From a virus, in the IMG/VR virus record IMGVR_UViG_3300018065_000072, positions 1 through 23,990 of that record: 23,990 nucleotides of DNA, one strand, 5' to 3'. The notes under the pieces were generated by a model. It had not been told where the DNA came from, made no database searches, and saw only the letters and a list, made by a program, of their open reading frames with translations. Every line of letters begins with the position of its first letter. The stretch's first letter is position 1. This document shows positions 1 through 7,366 of the stretch, in pieces. The position numbers and the translations under genes are program-made.

Positions 1-1
1 C

Positions 2-2044
2 AGAACCAGCACAAGAACTTCTCTTGCAGCTGGAACGACTACACTAGACACGTCATATAACCCTTCAACTGCTCCCGGAAACGGTCTTTCTCACATTAGA
101 ATCTATGATGGGAGAAATACGTTTCAACAGTCGACTCCTGCAGATGATGATAGATACCAGGCGTTTTCAACCGCAGGAAGTGCCGGAAGAAATGTAGTAA
201 TCACATTTCAGTTTCAAGACATCGACTTTTCCGGCGGCGAAGACTTTATCGCGTTTCGTACTTATGGTGCAGCAATTACAATTGGTGCTATGGCTAAAGT
301 AGAGACTGGTCTAACCATAAGTACCTTTACTGGAACTATCGCCGCAAACACCCTGAGGAATCTATCTGTAACAGGGAATCCCGATAGAGGAGACAGAGGG
401 CAGGTTTCATTTTGGTTCACCCTTCCAGCTGGTCTTACTAGATTGGACGTTTGGTATATCGACGACCCTGACGATGACTCTAGAGATACTGGATTCGAGA
501 TATTTTTTCCGTTTAACACATATGCTGGAAATTTCGGCGGTAACTTTACTGGCAATTATGGCGGTAACTTCACGGGAAATTATACTAGAATCAGCACCAG
601 AACTTCTAACCGCGCATTTACCAGAACTCGTGTCACAAACTATCTCGGTAACTTCACTAGAATTAGCACTAGAACTAGCACCAGAACTTCTAGCCGCGCA
701 TTTGCCAGAACTCGTGTTACAAACTACGCCGGCAACTTCACTAGAACTCGTATCACAAACTTTGCCGGTAACTTCGTAGGAAACTACGCTAGAAATTATG
801 CAGGGAACTTTACGGGAAACTACGCTAGAAATTATGCAGGGAACTTTACGGGAAACTACGCTAGAAATTATGCAGGGAACTTCATAGGTAACTATGCAAG
901 AGGATTTGTTGGAAATTACGCAGGAAACTTTACTGGCAATTACACTCGAATTTCAACCAGAAGTAGAATTTCAGCATACTCAAGAACAAGAAACTCTGCA
1001 TATACTCGAACAAGAAACTCTGCATATAGTCGCAATAGGGTTACAAACTTTGCAGGTAACTTCGTAGGTAATTATTCAAGAACTTTTGTCGGAAATTATA
1101 CTCGAAATTCTACTAGATCTAGAGTTTCTGCTTATACGCGCAACAGGTCTTCAGCATATACTCGCGATAGAATCACAGACTTTGCTGGCAATTTCGTAGG
1201 CAACTATTCAAGAACTTTTGTTGGCGAGTATACTCGAATTTCTACGAGATCTAGAGTTTCTGCTTATACGCGCAACAGGTCTTCAGCATATACTCGCGAT
1301 AGAATCACAGACTTTGCTGGCGATTTTACAGGGAATTACACAAGACTCTTCACTGGAAATTATACTCGAATTTCTACGAGAGATTCCACTCGAGACAGAA
1401 TTTCAGTATACAGCAGAACCAGAATCTCTACGTTTACAAGAGATACAATCACAGAATTTGCTGGCAACTTCATAGGCGATTATTCACGTGCTTTCTTGGG
1501 AGAGTATACTCGAAACTCTACTGCAGATTTCACTAGAACTAGAATCTCGGCATACTCAAGAACAAGAAATTCTGCCTTTACGAGAACTGTTATCACAGAC
1601 TTCATTGGAAACTTTATCGGTAACTACGTAAGGGGATTTGTTGGCGAGTATACTCGAAACTCTACGGCAGACTCTGTTCGTGAAAGAGCAAGCGCATACA
1701 CGAGAGATAGAAGTTCCGCATACACCAGAATTGTTGCGACAGATTTTGTGGGGAACTTTATTGGTAACTACACTAGACTCTTTGCTGGTGAATACACTCG
1801 AAACTCTACGGCAGATTCAACTCGAGATAGATCAAGTGCTTATACCAGAGATAGAAATTCTGCATATACACGCATCTCTGCTAGAACTCGCGCAAGTAAT
1901 TTCGTGGGAGATTTTACAGCCAATTTTGTAACAGATTATACTGGAAATTATAATAGAAACTTTGTAGGTAATTATGCCGGAGAGACAATCCAATCCTCTC
2001 CACAAACGATTGAAACATACACGCTCTACGTTAGAGCAAGCTAA
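2..2044 (+). CDS. Repetitive virion structural / fibre-like protein, 5'-truncated by window edge
   Basis: The frame is open from base 2 to the TAA at 2042-2044 (680 residues visible), so the first ATG, at 290, is internal and the true start lies left of the window. The visible N-end already shows RTSTRTS, followed by a globular segment of about 160 residues. From about base 520 to 1975 the protein is built of short units of the type GN(F/Y)xGNYxR and YTRxSTR, with a longer period of about 44 residues (GNFVGNYSRTFVGNYTR then STRSRVSAYTRNR then SSAYTRDRITDFA). It ends in a short non-repeat tail. Early repeats are Arg-rich; later ones gain Asp and Glu (TADS, TRDR). Such YTRxS/GNY repeats are known in structural proteins of marine T4-like phages. 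A virion fibre or adhesion role is inferred from repeats and position. No enzymatic motif was seen. Confidence 0.75.
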   Translation, partial: RTSTRTSLAAGTTTLDTSYNPSTAPGNGLSHIRIYDGRNTFQQSTPADDDRYQAFSTAGSAGRNVVITFQFQDIDFSGGEDFIAFRTYGAAITIGAMAKVETGLTISTFTGTIAANTLRNLSVTGNPDRGDRGQVSFWFTLPAGLTRLDVWYIDDPDDDSRDTGFEIFFPFNTYAGNFGGNFTGNYGGNFTGNYTRISTRTSNRAFTRTRVTNYLGNFTRISTRTSTRTSSRAFARTRVTNYAGNFTRTRITNFAGNFVGNYARNYAGNFTGNYARNYAGNFTGNYARNYAGNFIGNYARGFVGNYAGNFTGNYTRISTRSRISAYSRTRNSAYTRTRNSAYSRNRVTNFAGNFVGNYSRTFVGNYTRNSTRSRVSAYTRNRSSAYTRDRITDFAGNFVGNYSRTFVGEYTRISTRSRVSAYTRNRSSAYTRDRITDFAGDFTGNYTRLFTGNYTRISTRDSTRDRISVYSRTRISTFTRDTITEFAGNFIGDYSRAFLGEYTRNSTADFTRTRISAYSRTRNSAFTRTVITDFIGNFIGNYVRGFVGEYTRNSTADSVRERASAYTRDRSSAYTRIVATDFVGNFIGNYTRLFAGEYTRNSTADSTRDRSSAYTRDRNSAYTRISARTRASNFVGDFTANFVTDYTGNYNRNFVGNYAGETIQSSPQTIETYTLYVRAS
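779..882 (+). repeat. 36-bp perfect tandem repeat, about 2.9 copies
   Basis: Units start at 779, 815 and 851. The first two are identical over 36 bases and the third matches for 32 bases before diverging. Each unit encodes GNYARNYAGNFT. The repeat lies within the repetitive fibre-like gene. Identity at the DNA level, not just the protein level, points to recent duplication. Confidence 0.9.
1115..1321 (+). repeat. 132-bp period direct repeat with 75 identical bases
   Basis: A 75-base block at 1115-1189, beginning AGATCTAGAG, recurs without change at 1247-1321, offset by 132 bases (44 codons). The flanking parts of the period are similar but diverged. The block encodes the RSRVSAYTRNR to ITDFAG part of the long repeat unit. 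Confidence 0.88.
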
Positions 2045-2084
2045 TATATACTATATTGGTCCTGGTCCTTCTGGAGGAAATGAA

Positions 2085-2558
2085 ATGAGTAGAAGAACAT
2101 GGCTTGATAATGCCTTCTGGGAAACTTCTGAAAAGATGATGCTTAACTGCATTCTCGAATTAGAAGATGATGTTGGTAGAGTTACTCGTCAAGTAATGAA
2201 AATTAACAAATTTGACAGAGAAGGTAATGAGAATCCTGACTTTTTTGAAGTTGTTAATGCTGTTACTGAAGAAGTGATTAGCAAAAATACCGAAGAAAGA
2301 AGAGCAAGGAAGAAAGCAGAAGCAGAGGAAGCAAAACAAAGAGAGATAGAGCATGCGAAAGCAAGAAAACTCGAAAAACTCTTTGAATACAAACTTGAGA
2401 CTTTTGAGGTTGAAGAAATCAAAAACTCGAAAAACCGTGCTCTAAAGTCAAAACTTCGTCGAGCAAAGAGCAAGGTTGAGGTTGATCTCTATGCCATGAT
2501 GATTCTTGCAGAAGAATTGCGAAAAAAAGAAGAGGAAGAGGCAAGTGGAGAAAACTAA
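2085..2558 (+). CDS. Hypothetical coiled-coil protein (157 aa)
   Basis: I chose ATG 2085 because a strong GGAGG (2073-2077) lies 7 bases upstream. The frame is open back to 1974, but that start would overlap the repeat gene by 71 bases and has no better site. The product is highly charged. Residues from about 65 onward are rich in Glu, Lys and Arg with few Pro or Gly, as in a long helix or coiled coil, ending in KKEEEEASGEN. No signal peptide or membrane segment is seen. It overlaps the following glycosyltransferase start by 14 bases, so the two are probably translationally coupled. I do not recognise the family. A structural, chaperone or fibre-assembly role is possible from position only. 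Confidence 0.7.
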   Translation: MSRRTWLDNAFWETSEKMMLNCILELEDDVGRVTRQVMKINKFDREGNENPDFFEVVNAVTEEVISKNTEERRARKKAEAEEAKQREIEHAKARKLEKLFEYKLETFEVEEIKNSKNRALKSKLRRAKSKVEVDLYAMMILAEELRKKEEEEASGEN

Positions 2559-3270
2559 AGGATATTTGGTTGTTGCCTCAAAGAGAATTAACTTTTACAA
2601 GTATGCCCTTAATCTGATTGACTCTATTCGAGATTTCAATGAAGATGCCAAAATTTGTTTGGTCACCGAAGAGCATTTCCTCGACGATAAAGGAAGAGAT
2701 CTTGCAGACGATATCATTTTCTGTGATAATCATTATCGAGCAAAACTCTGGGGAATGGCGAAAACTCCATATGATTTGACAATGTATATTGATGCTGATA
2801 TGGAATGTGAGCATGAAGACATCACAAAAGTTTTTGACGAACTTGGTGATCATGATGTCATGTTTAGTGCTTTAACTGATGACCGTTCTTACGTTTATGC
2901 TGAAAGAGATTTTGACACTCCAGAAGGTAAAACCAAATTCACTCTTTGTGGAGGAGTTTGCCTCTACGATATGACCAAACCAATTGTTCGCAATTTTATG
3001 AATGATTGGTGGGAACTTACCAGGAGACAAATGGAAGATGAATGGTGGCCGGAAGGATACTCTGAAAGTCTAAAATCTTGGGATCAATTTTCTCTTTGGT
3101 GGTTGACGGAAAGAGAAGCAAAGTACAAAGACCTAAAGGTAGGAATCTTTAAAGATGACCTACGATGGAATTACTATAATGCCTTTAACTGGGCAATTAC
3201 TAGACCTGAAGGAGAAGTCGTACTAAGACATTACTCCTGCGGGTTGGATAAGGATGGTGTTTTGGTATGA
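2545..3270 (+). CDS. Glycosyltransferase-like protein (GT-A fold, DxD motif)
   Basis: The product is 241 residues from GTG 2545, which has GAGGA (2532-2536) 8 bases upstream; an in-frame ATG at 2506 lies deeper inside the previous gene. The N-end GYLVVASKRINFYKYALNLI and the motif YIDADME (DAD at about residues 83-85) fit a nucleotide-sugar-dependent GT-A enzyme, where the DxD binds the metal and sugar diphosphate. A later CGGVCLYD segment followed by a Trp-rich stretch and SWDQFSLWWL resembles the acceptor-side part of such enzymes. Its stop overlaps the next ATG (ATGA). It lies just downstream of the repetitive Ser/Thr/Asn-rich fibre-like protein, so modification of a virion protein is a reasonable inference, but no substrate can be read from sequence. 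Confidence 0.72.
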   Translation: MEKTKGYLVVASKRINFYKYALNLIDSIRDFNEDAKICLVTEEHFLDDKGRDLADDIIFCDNHYRAKLWGMAKTPYDLTMYIDADMECEHEDITKVFDELGDHDVMFSALTDDRSYVYAERDFDTPEGKTKFTLCGGVCLYDMTKPIVRNFMNDWWELTRRQMEDEWWPEGYSESLKSWDQFSLWWLTEREAKYKDLKVGIFKDDLRWNYYNAFNWAITRPEGEVVLRHYSCGLDKDGVLV

Positions 3271-3956
3271 CAGGACATATGATACACGTTCCAGTATTGA
3301 ATAAAGAATTACTTTCTATTTTAGATCAATACCCTGCCTTGATTTCTCTTGAGGGGTTTGAAAAAAATCTTCATCTAACAGCGAGAGAGCATCAAGAAAA
3401 GCGCCATTATTATGTCGGCGAGACTCATATGAACGAAATCATGTCTCTTAAAGAAAGGCATGACGGATTCCCGGATCAACTCGTAGGGTATGATTTAAAA
3501 TTAAACACAAGAGATCACGTTTATTTTGAAAGAAATGTTGATGCTCAATGGAAACTTGATTTCACTAAGAAACTAGGGCAACTAAACTCAGAAATGATGT
3601 CATTCCTAGGGACAAGGAATAATGCTCTGACTTGCATCTATCCTCCGGGCGGATTTATCTCTTGGCATAATAACGCAAATGCTGCAGCATATAATCTGAT
3701 TTTCACTTGGAGTGAAAACGGGAACGGATGGTTTAAGTACGTTGACCCTGACACAAAACGAGTCGTTACTGTAAACGATAAACCTGGTTGGCAATGTAAA
3801 GCAGGATATTTTGGTCACTATGGTGAACCTGACCGATTGTTATATCATGCTGCTTCGACCGACTGCTGGCGCTGCACGGTTTCCTATACTTTCAACATAG
3901 AAGAATCTGCAAGAGAATTTAGAGAAGAAGTTCTAGAGGATATATCTTCAGAATAA
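3267..3956 (+). CDS. 2OG-Fe(II) oxygenase-like protein
   Basis: A 229-residue protein starting in an ATGA overlap with the glycosyltransferase. AAGGA is 12 bases upstream, which is a long spacing. The C-terminal half has the layout of a double-stranded beta-helix dioxygenase: YPPGGFISWHNN (His134), a following strand AYNLIFTWSE, GWFKYVDP, then YHAAST (His194) and WRCTVSYTF (Arg202, the usual 2-oxoglutarate anchor position). The proximal iron site would read H-x-N (His134, Asn136) instead of the common H-x-D/E, so activity is uncertain. Similar proteins occur in marine T4-like phages near tail genes. It may hydroxylate a protein or small molecule; the substrate is unknown. Confidence 0.65.
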   Translation: MTGHMIHVPVLNKELLSILDQYPALISLEGFEKNLHLTAREHQEKRHYYVGETHMNEIMSLKERHDGFPDQLVGYDLKLNTRDHVYFERNVDAQWKLDFTKKLGQLNSEMMSFLGTRNNALTCIYPPGGFISWHNNANAAAYNLIFTWSENGNGWFKYVDPDTKRVVTVNDKPGWQCKAGYFGHYGEPDRLLYHAASTDCWRCTVSYTFNIEESAREFREEVLEDISSE

Positions 3957-3963
3957 AAAATCT

Positions 3964-3971
3964 TATAAATA
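3964..3971 (+). promoter_or_regulatory. T4-type late promoter (TATAAATA)
   Basis: An exact TATAAATA box lies in the short gap after the oxygenase-like gene, 31 bases before the ATG at 4003. It shares a CTTATAAATA context with the copies at 11058 and 21394. In T4 this sequence is read by the gp55 sigma factor with gp33 and the gp45 clamp. The next gene has AGGA at 3993-3996. Confidence 0.85.
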
Positions 3972-4002
3972 AGAAGAAACTGACCCTTGTTCAGGAAAAT
4001 AA

Positions 4003-4359
4003 ATGGCAGACTACGAAGAAATTACAATTGATCAGGGCGCAGATGTAGCAATTGAACTTCATCTCGTAGAAGAAGATGGGTCCAAAAAAGACCTGACAGA
4101 TTATTCTGCAGCTGCAAAAATGAAGAGAAATTACAACAGCGATAGTGCCGACACTGTAGATTTTACTGCAGTCATTCCTGACCCTTCAACAGAAGGAATT
4201 GTAGTACTTTCTCTCACTAACGAGCAAACAGATGCCCTAAATACAAGGGGTAGATATGTTTATGATGTAGAGATATCTTTTGATGATAGTGATGGCAACA
4301 CTATTATTGAAAGAGTTCTCGAGGGAAAAATATTAGTTACACCTTCAGTTACTAGGTAG
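4003..4359 (+). CDS. Small virion structural protein, Ig-like / BppU-N-like
   Basis: 118 residues, acidic, first gene after the late promoter. It starts MADYEEITIDQGADVAIELHL and continues with DLTDYSAAAKMKRNY, VLSLTNEQTDAL, RGRYVYDVEISF and a closing EGKILVTPSVTR. This pattern of alternating beta strands resembles the N-terminal domain of baseplate or fibre upper proteins (BppU-like) in tailed phages. No catalytic motif was seen. It is followed 4 bases later by the next small gene. A virion role is inferred from late expression, fold-like pattern and neighbours. Confidence 0.62.
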   Translation: MADYEEITIDQGADVAIELHLVEEDGSKKDLTDYSAAAKMKRNYNSDSADTVDFTAVIPDPSTEGIVVLSLTNEQTDALNTRGRYVYDVEISFDDSDGNTIIERVLEGKILVTPSVTR

Positions 4360-4363
4360 GAAA

Positions 4364-4588
4364 ATGGCAATCAGGGTATCATCGCGAGGAACAACGAAAG
4401 TAAAACGTGTTACAGTCGGTAGACCTGTCCGTAGAGTTTCCGAGCAATTAATTTCGATTACGGCGATAGAAGGGATAGACGTTAGCAATTCATCTAACGG
4501 CAGTGTTCTAGTTTATAATCCTTCTTCTCTAAATTATGAAGCGACAACAGAACTAGAAAATCAAACTGTTAATGGAGGCCAGTACTGA
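4364..4588 (+). CDS. Hypothetical small protein (74 aa), probably structural
   Basis: It starts 4 bases after the previous stop, with the Shine-Dalgarno sequence TAGGTAGGA overlapping that stop. The N-end is basic (MAIRVSSRGTTKVKRVTVGRPVRR) and the C-half is rich in Ser and Asn, ending NGGQY. The phrase SNGSVLVYNPSSLNYEATTEL resembles the fibre phrase in which a label is followed by 'gsVLvyn...yvat' in phage fibre proteins. Its stop overlaps the next ATG (TGATG). The function is not known; a small fibre adaptor or truncated fibre head is possible. Confidence 0.6.
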   Translation: MAIRVSSRGTTKVKRVTVGRPVRRVSEQLISITAIEGIDVSNSSNGSVLVYNPSSLNYEATTELENQTVNGGQY

Positions 4589-6129
4589 TGGCGTCAACAA
4601 TTAGAATTAAAAGGTCCGGAGTATCTGGTAATCCATCAGTACTCGCGCAAGGTGAACTTGCTTATTCCTACTTAACCGATAACGGATCCAATGGCGGCGA
4701 CCGCCTTTACGTTGGAACTGGTACCGAGACAGGAGGAGATGCTGCTAATCACGTGGTCATCGGCGGTAAATACTTTACCGACATGCTTGATCATGCGAAA
4801 GGAACTCTTACCGCAAGCAGTGCTATCTTGGTAGATGAAAATAGTAAAATCGACGTCCTTAATGTCGATAATATTACACTTGATGGAAATACACTTTCTA
4901 CTTCGAGTGGAGATATCACCCTAAGTCCTGATGGCGACGTCGATGCTAATGGCAATAAGATTAAAAATCTTCTTGCTCCTTCCGCAGATTCTGATGCAGC
5001 AAACAAAAAATATGTTGATGATCAGATTTCTGCAATAACATTTACTCTTAGCGATTCTAGCACGACAGACACGTTCAATGCTTCTTCTGGAACGCTTGTA
5101 ATTTCTGGCGGCACCGGGATAACTTCCTCTGTTTCAGATGATAGATTCGAACTTTCTATCACAGACACTGGTGTTGTTTCTGCAACATATGGTTCGACAA
5201 CTCAGATTCCTGTTCTTACTATTAATGCTCAAGGTCAAATTGATAGTGCAGGCACTGTCGACGTTGCAACGACTCTTACAGTAAACAATGACGGGATTTC
5301 TATCCTCGATTCAGACCTAACGTTCGCTGCGGGCGAAGGTCTAGATCTTGCCTATGACAGTGCAACAAACACGTTTACCTTCTCTGGTGAAGATGCATCT
5401 ACAACAAACAAAGGTGTTGCATCGTTTAACACTAACGATTTTACTGTTACCAGCGGCGCTGTCTCTATTAAAGATTCTGGGGTCGGCAATTCTCAACTAG
5501 AAAACAGTTACGTTATCATCGGTACCGATGCTGTACAACTAGGAGACACGATCACCGACCTGAATGGTTTGACTCAGTTAGACGTAGATAATATCCGTCT
5601 TGACGGCAATACCATTAGCACTACTTCTGGCGGTGATCTAATTCTTGATCCTAACCCCGTCGGAGATTCTGGCGACCTTATCGTTCTTGGTAATCTGATT
5701 GTTCAAGGTACAACTACCACAATCAACTCCACAGAACTTACCATCAATGATCTCGCAATCGTTCTTGCTGACTCGGCAGGTTCGGCAGCAGAGGCAGATG
5801 GTGCTGGTATTATCGTAAATGGAGCGAGTGCGAACTTCCTGTACTCTGTCTCTGGCGATAAGTGGACAATGAACAAAGACCTGGATATCACAGGTCAACT
5901 TTATCTGAATGGCGTTGGATTTGAGCAACTCGTAGATAGCGAAGTTGCAAATCTTCTAACTGCTGGCGAAGGTATTGACCTCACTTATAATGATGGTGCA
6001 AACGAACTCACAATTGCTGCAGAACTAGCAACCGTCTCTAACCCTGGTGTTGCTTCCTTTGACTCTGATCAATTTACAGTATCTTCGGGTGCTGTTACCA
6101 TCTATCAATTGGATGGCGGAACTTACTAA
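4588..6129 (+). CDS. Fibre-like virion protein with internal duplications (513 aa)
   Basis: ATG 4588 has GGAGG at 4574-4578. The N-end MASTIRIKRSGVSGNPSVLAQGELAYSYL and the phrase RLYVGTGTE form the head found in fibre proteins of marine T4-like phages. The body is Thr/Ser/Asp-rich beta repeats with clear internal duplication: LNVDNITLDGNTLSTSSGD (91-109) matches LDVDNIRLDGNTISTTSGGD (331-350). AAGEGLDLAYDSATNTFTFS to GAVSI (247-294) matches TAGEGIDLTYNDGANELTI to GAVTI (458-505). The phrase KIKNLLAPSADSDAANKKYVDDQI is typical of tail-fibre shafts. It ends abruptly in YQLDGGTY, followed by a hairpin terminator. A tail or whisker fibre role is likely. Confidence 0.75.
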   Translation: MASTIRIKRSGVSGNPSVLAQGELAYSYLTDNGSNGGDRLYVGTGTETGGDAANHVVIGGKYFTDMLDHAKGTLTASSAILVDENSKIDVLNVDNITLDGNTLSTSSGDITLSPDGDVDANGNKIKNLLAPSADSDAANKKYVDDQISAITFTLSDSSTTDTFNASSGTLVISGGTGITSSVSDDRFELSITDTGVVSATYGSTTQIPVLTINAQGQIDSAGTVDVATTLTVNNDGISILDSDLTFAAGEGLDLAYDSATNTFTFSGEDASTTNKGVASFNTNDFTVTSGAVSIKDSGVGNSQLENSYVIIGTDAVQLGDTITDLNGLTQLDVDNIRLDGNTISTTSGGDLILDPNPVGDSGDLIVLGNLIVQGTTTTINSTELTINDLAIVLADSAGSAAEADGAGIIVNGASANFLYSVSGDKWTMNKDLDITGQLYLNGVGFEQLVDSEVANLLTAGEGIDLTYNDGANELTIAAELATVSNPGVASFDSDQFTVSSGAVTIYQLDGGTY

Positions 6130-6135
6130 TTGAGT

Positions 6136-6176
6136 GGCAGGGAATTCCCCTGCCTCCTCTCATATAGAGGATTTTT
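6136..6176 (+). terminator. Tandem-hairpin intrinsic terminator
   Basis: Two adjacent stems follow the fibre-like gene. The first is GGCAGGG (6136-6142), loop AATTC, CCCTGCC (6148-6154). The second is TCCTCT (6155-6160), loop CATAT, AGAGGA (6166-6171), followed directly by TTTTT. The second stem plus T-run is the likely terminator; the first may reinforce it. Confidence 0.8.
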
Positions 6177-6199
6177 GTCCAATATTGGAAGGATGAGAA

Positions 6200-6586
6200 A
6201 TGTCAGATACCACATTCCGTTTAAAGCGTAGTTCGGTACAAGGAAAAATACCGACAACCGGACAGTTAGATCTTGGCGAGGTTGCCATCAATACGTATGA
6301 TGGCAGAATGTTCATTAAAAAAGACGACGGAACTGCTTCTGTAATTCAGGTTGGCGGTATCGATTCTACTTCTTTTGATTCAGCGACAAAAACCTTTACG
6401 ATTACGACAACTGACAGTTCTTTTTCAACAATTCTAAATTTTGCTCAACCTTCTGACATTAATGCAGCAATTGCTGCAATTGTAGATGGTGCTCCTTCAG
6501 AACTAAATACTCTTAACGAAATTGCAACTGCAATCAATGCGAACAGAATCAATGTCTATAACGCAAGTGGTTCGTTACTGAACTAG
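6200..6586 (+). CDS. Short fibre-like virion protein (128 aa)
   Basis: ATG 6200 is preceded by GGAAGGA (6187-6193), which overlaps a 12-bp palindrome TCCAATATTGGA (6178-6189). The N-end MSDTTFRLKRSSVQGKIPT, then DLGEVAINTYDGRMFIKKDDG, is the same head family as the 513-residue protein. The C-part contains a segment running from DINAAIAAIVDGAPSEL to NTLNEIATAINA, a known tail-fibre collar-type repeat, and stops soon after at GSLLN. It looks like a fibre head without a shaft or tip. It may be a natural short protein or the remnant of a longer fibre. It is separated from the upstream fibre gene by the terminator and has no visible promoter of its own. Confidence 0.65.
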   Translation: MSDTTFRLKRSSVQGKIPTTGQLDLGEVAINTYDGRMFIKKDDGTASVIQVGGIDSTSFDSATKTFTITTTDSSFSTILNFAQPSDINAAIAAIVDGAPSELNTLNEIATAINANRINVYNASGSLLN

Positions 6587-6601
6587 CTTCGGAGAAAATG
6601 A

Positions 6602-7363
6602 ATGGCGTCCCCAAACACAAGAGATGAATTTATTGACTACTGCCTTCGTTCGCTAGGAAGTCCTGTTATTGAAATTAATGTGGACGACGAACAAATTGAA
6701 GATCGTGTAGACGAAGCACTTCAATGGTTTAGAGAAAAGCATCCTGACGGATCTCGCCGTTTTTACATTTCTCATGAACTAACTCAGACAGACATTTCCA
6801 ATGGATATATTGACGTAGGAAACACAGACGTTCTTACGGTGGTTAGAGTTTTTCCTGTAAATACTGTGTCACAAACAACAAATTTCTTCGATATCAAATA
6901 TCAAATGATGTTAAACGATGTAACAGATTTGAATAACTATGCTGGTGACATAGCATACTATGAACAAATGCAACAATATCTTTCTCTCTTGGACATGAAA
7001 CTGTCCGGAACTCCTGAAATGACATTCTCTCGTCAAGAAAATCGCCTTTTCTTCTATTTGTCTGACCAAAAAATCTCTTCTGGAGATTACCTTGTTTATG
7101 AAGTTTATGGAATTCGCACTCCTACTTCTGGGTCTAGCGACTTTCATTCTTTGTGGAATCACTCCTTCTTAAAGAACTATGCTGCTGCTCTTATCAAAAG
7201 ACAGTGGGGAATTAATATGTCTAAGTTTGAAGGAATGCAACTTCCCGGTGGCGTAACGATTAGTGGTAGACAGATTCTAGAAGACGCGAATCAAGAAATT
7301 GAAACTATTATGACCAAATTCAGAGAAGAAGAGGATATCGGTCCAAACTTTTTTGTAGGGTAA
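6602..7363 (+). CDS. gp13: Neck protein gp13
   Basis: 253 residues. The N-end EFIDYCLRSLGSPVIEINVDDEQIEDRVDEALQWF is the characteristic opening of T4 gp13-family neck proteins. T4 gp13 is somewhat longer (309). ATG 6602 has GGAG (6591-6594) at 7 bases; the nearby ATG 6598 leads to an early stop. gp13 and gp14 form the neck that closes the filled head and joins it to the tail. gp14 follows within 3 bases. The mid-region phrase YQMMLNDVTDLNNYAGDIAYY and the C-terminal NHSFLKNYAAALIKRQWGIN are also family-like. Confidence 0.93.
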   Translation: MASPNTRDEFIDYCLRSLGSPVIEINVDDEQIEDRVDEALQWFREKHPDGSRRFYISHELTQTDISNGYIDVGNTDVLTVVRVFPVNTVSQTTNFFDIKYQMMLNDVTDLNNYAGDIAYYEQMQQYLSLLDMKLSGTPEMTFSRQENRLFFYLSDQKISSGDYLVYEVYGIRTPTSGSSDFHSLWNHSFLKNYAAALIKRQWGINMSKFEGMQLPGGVTISGRQILEDANQEIETIMTKFREEEDIGPNFFVG

Positions 7364-7366
7364 ATC

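Noticed and set aside
290-292. ATG 290 as the start of the repetitive protein
   Set aside because: The frame is open to the left edge and the upstream codons encode similar repeat and domain sequence (RTSTRTS at the edge), so this Met is internal.
779-882. CRISPR-like repeats
   Set aside because: The 36-bp units are directly abutting without spacers and lie in frame within a protein repeat.
474-1931. Plus-strand open frames of 85-101 codons inside the repetitive gene (474-779, 1218-1475, 1638-1931)
   Set aside because: They arise because the repeat units lack stops in other frames. Their products are low-complexity shadows without ribosome-binding sites.
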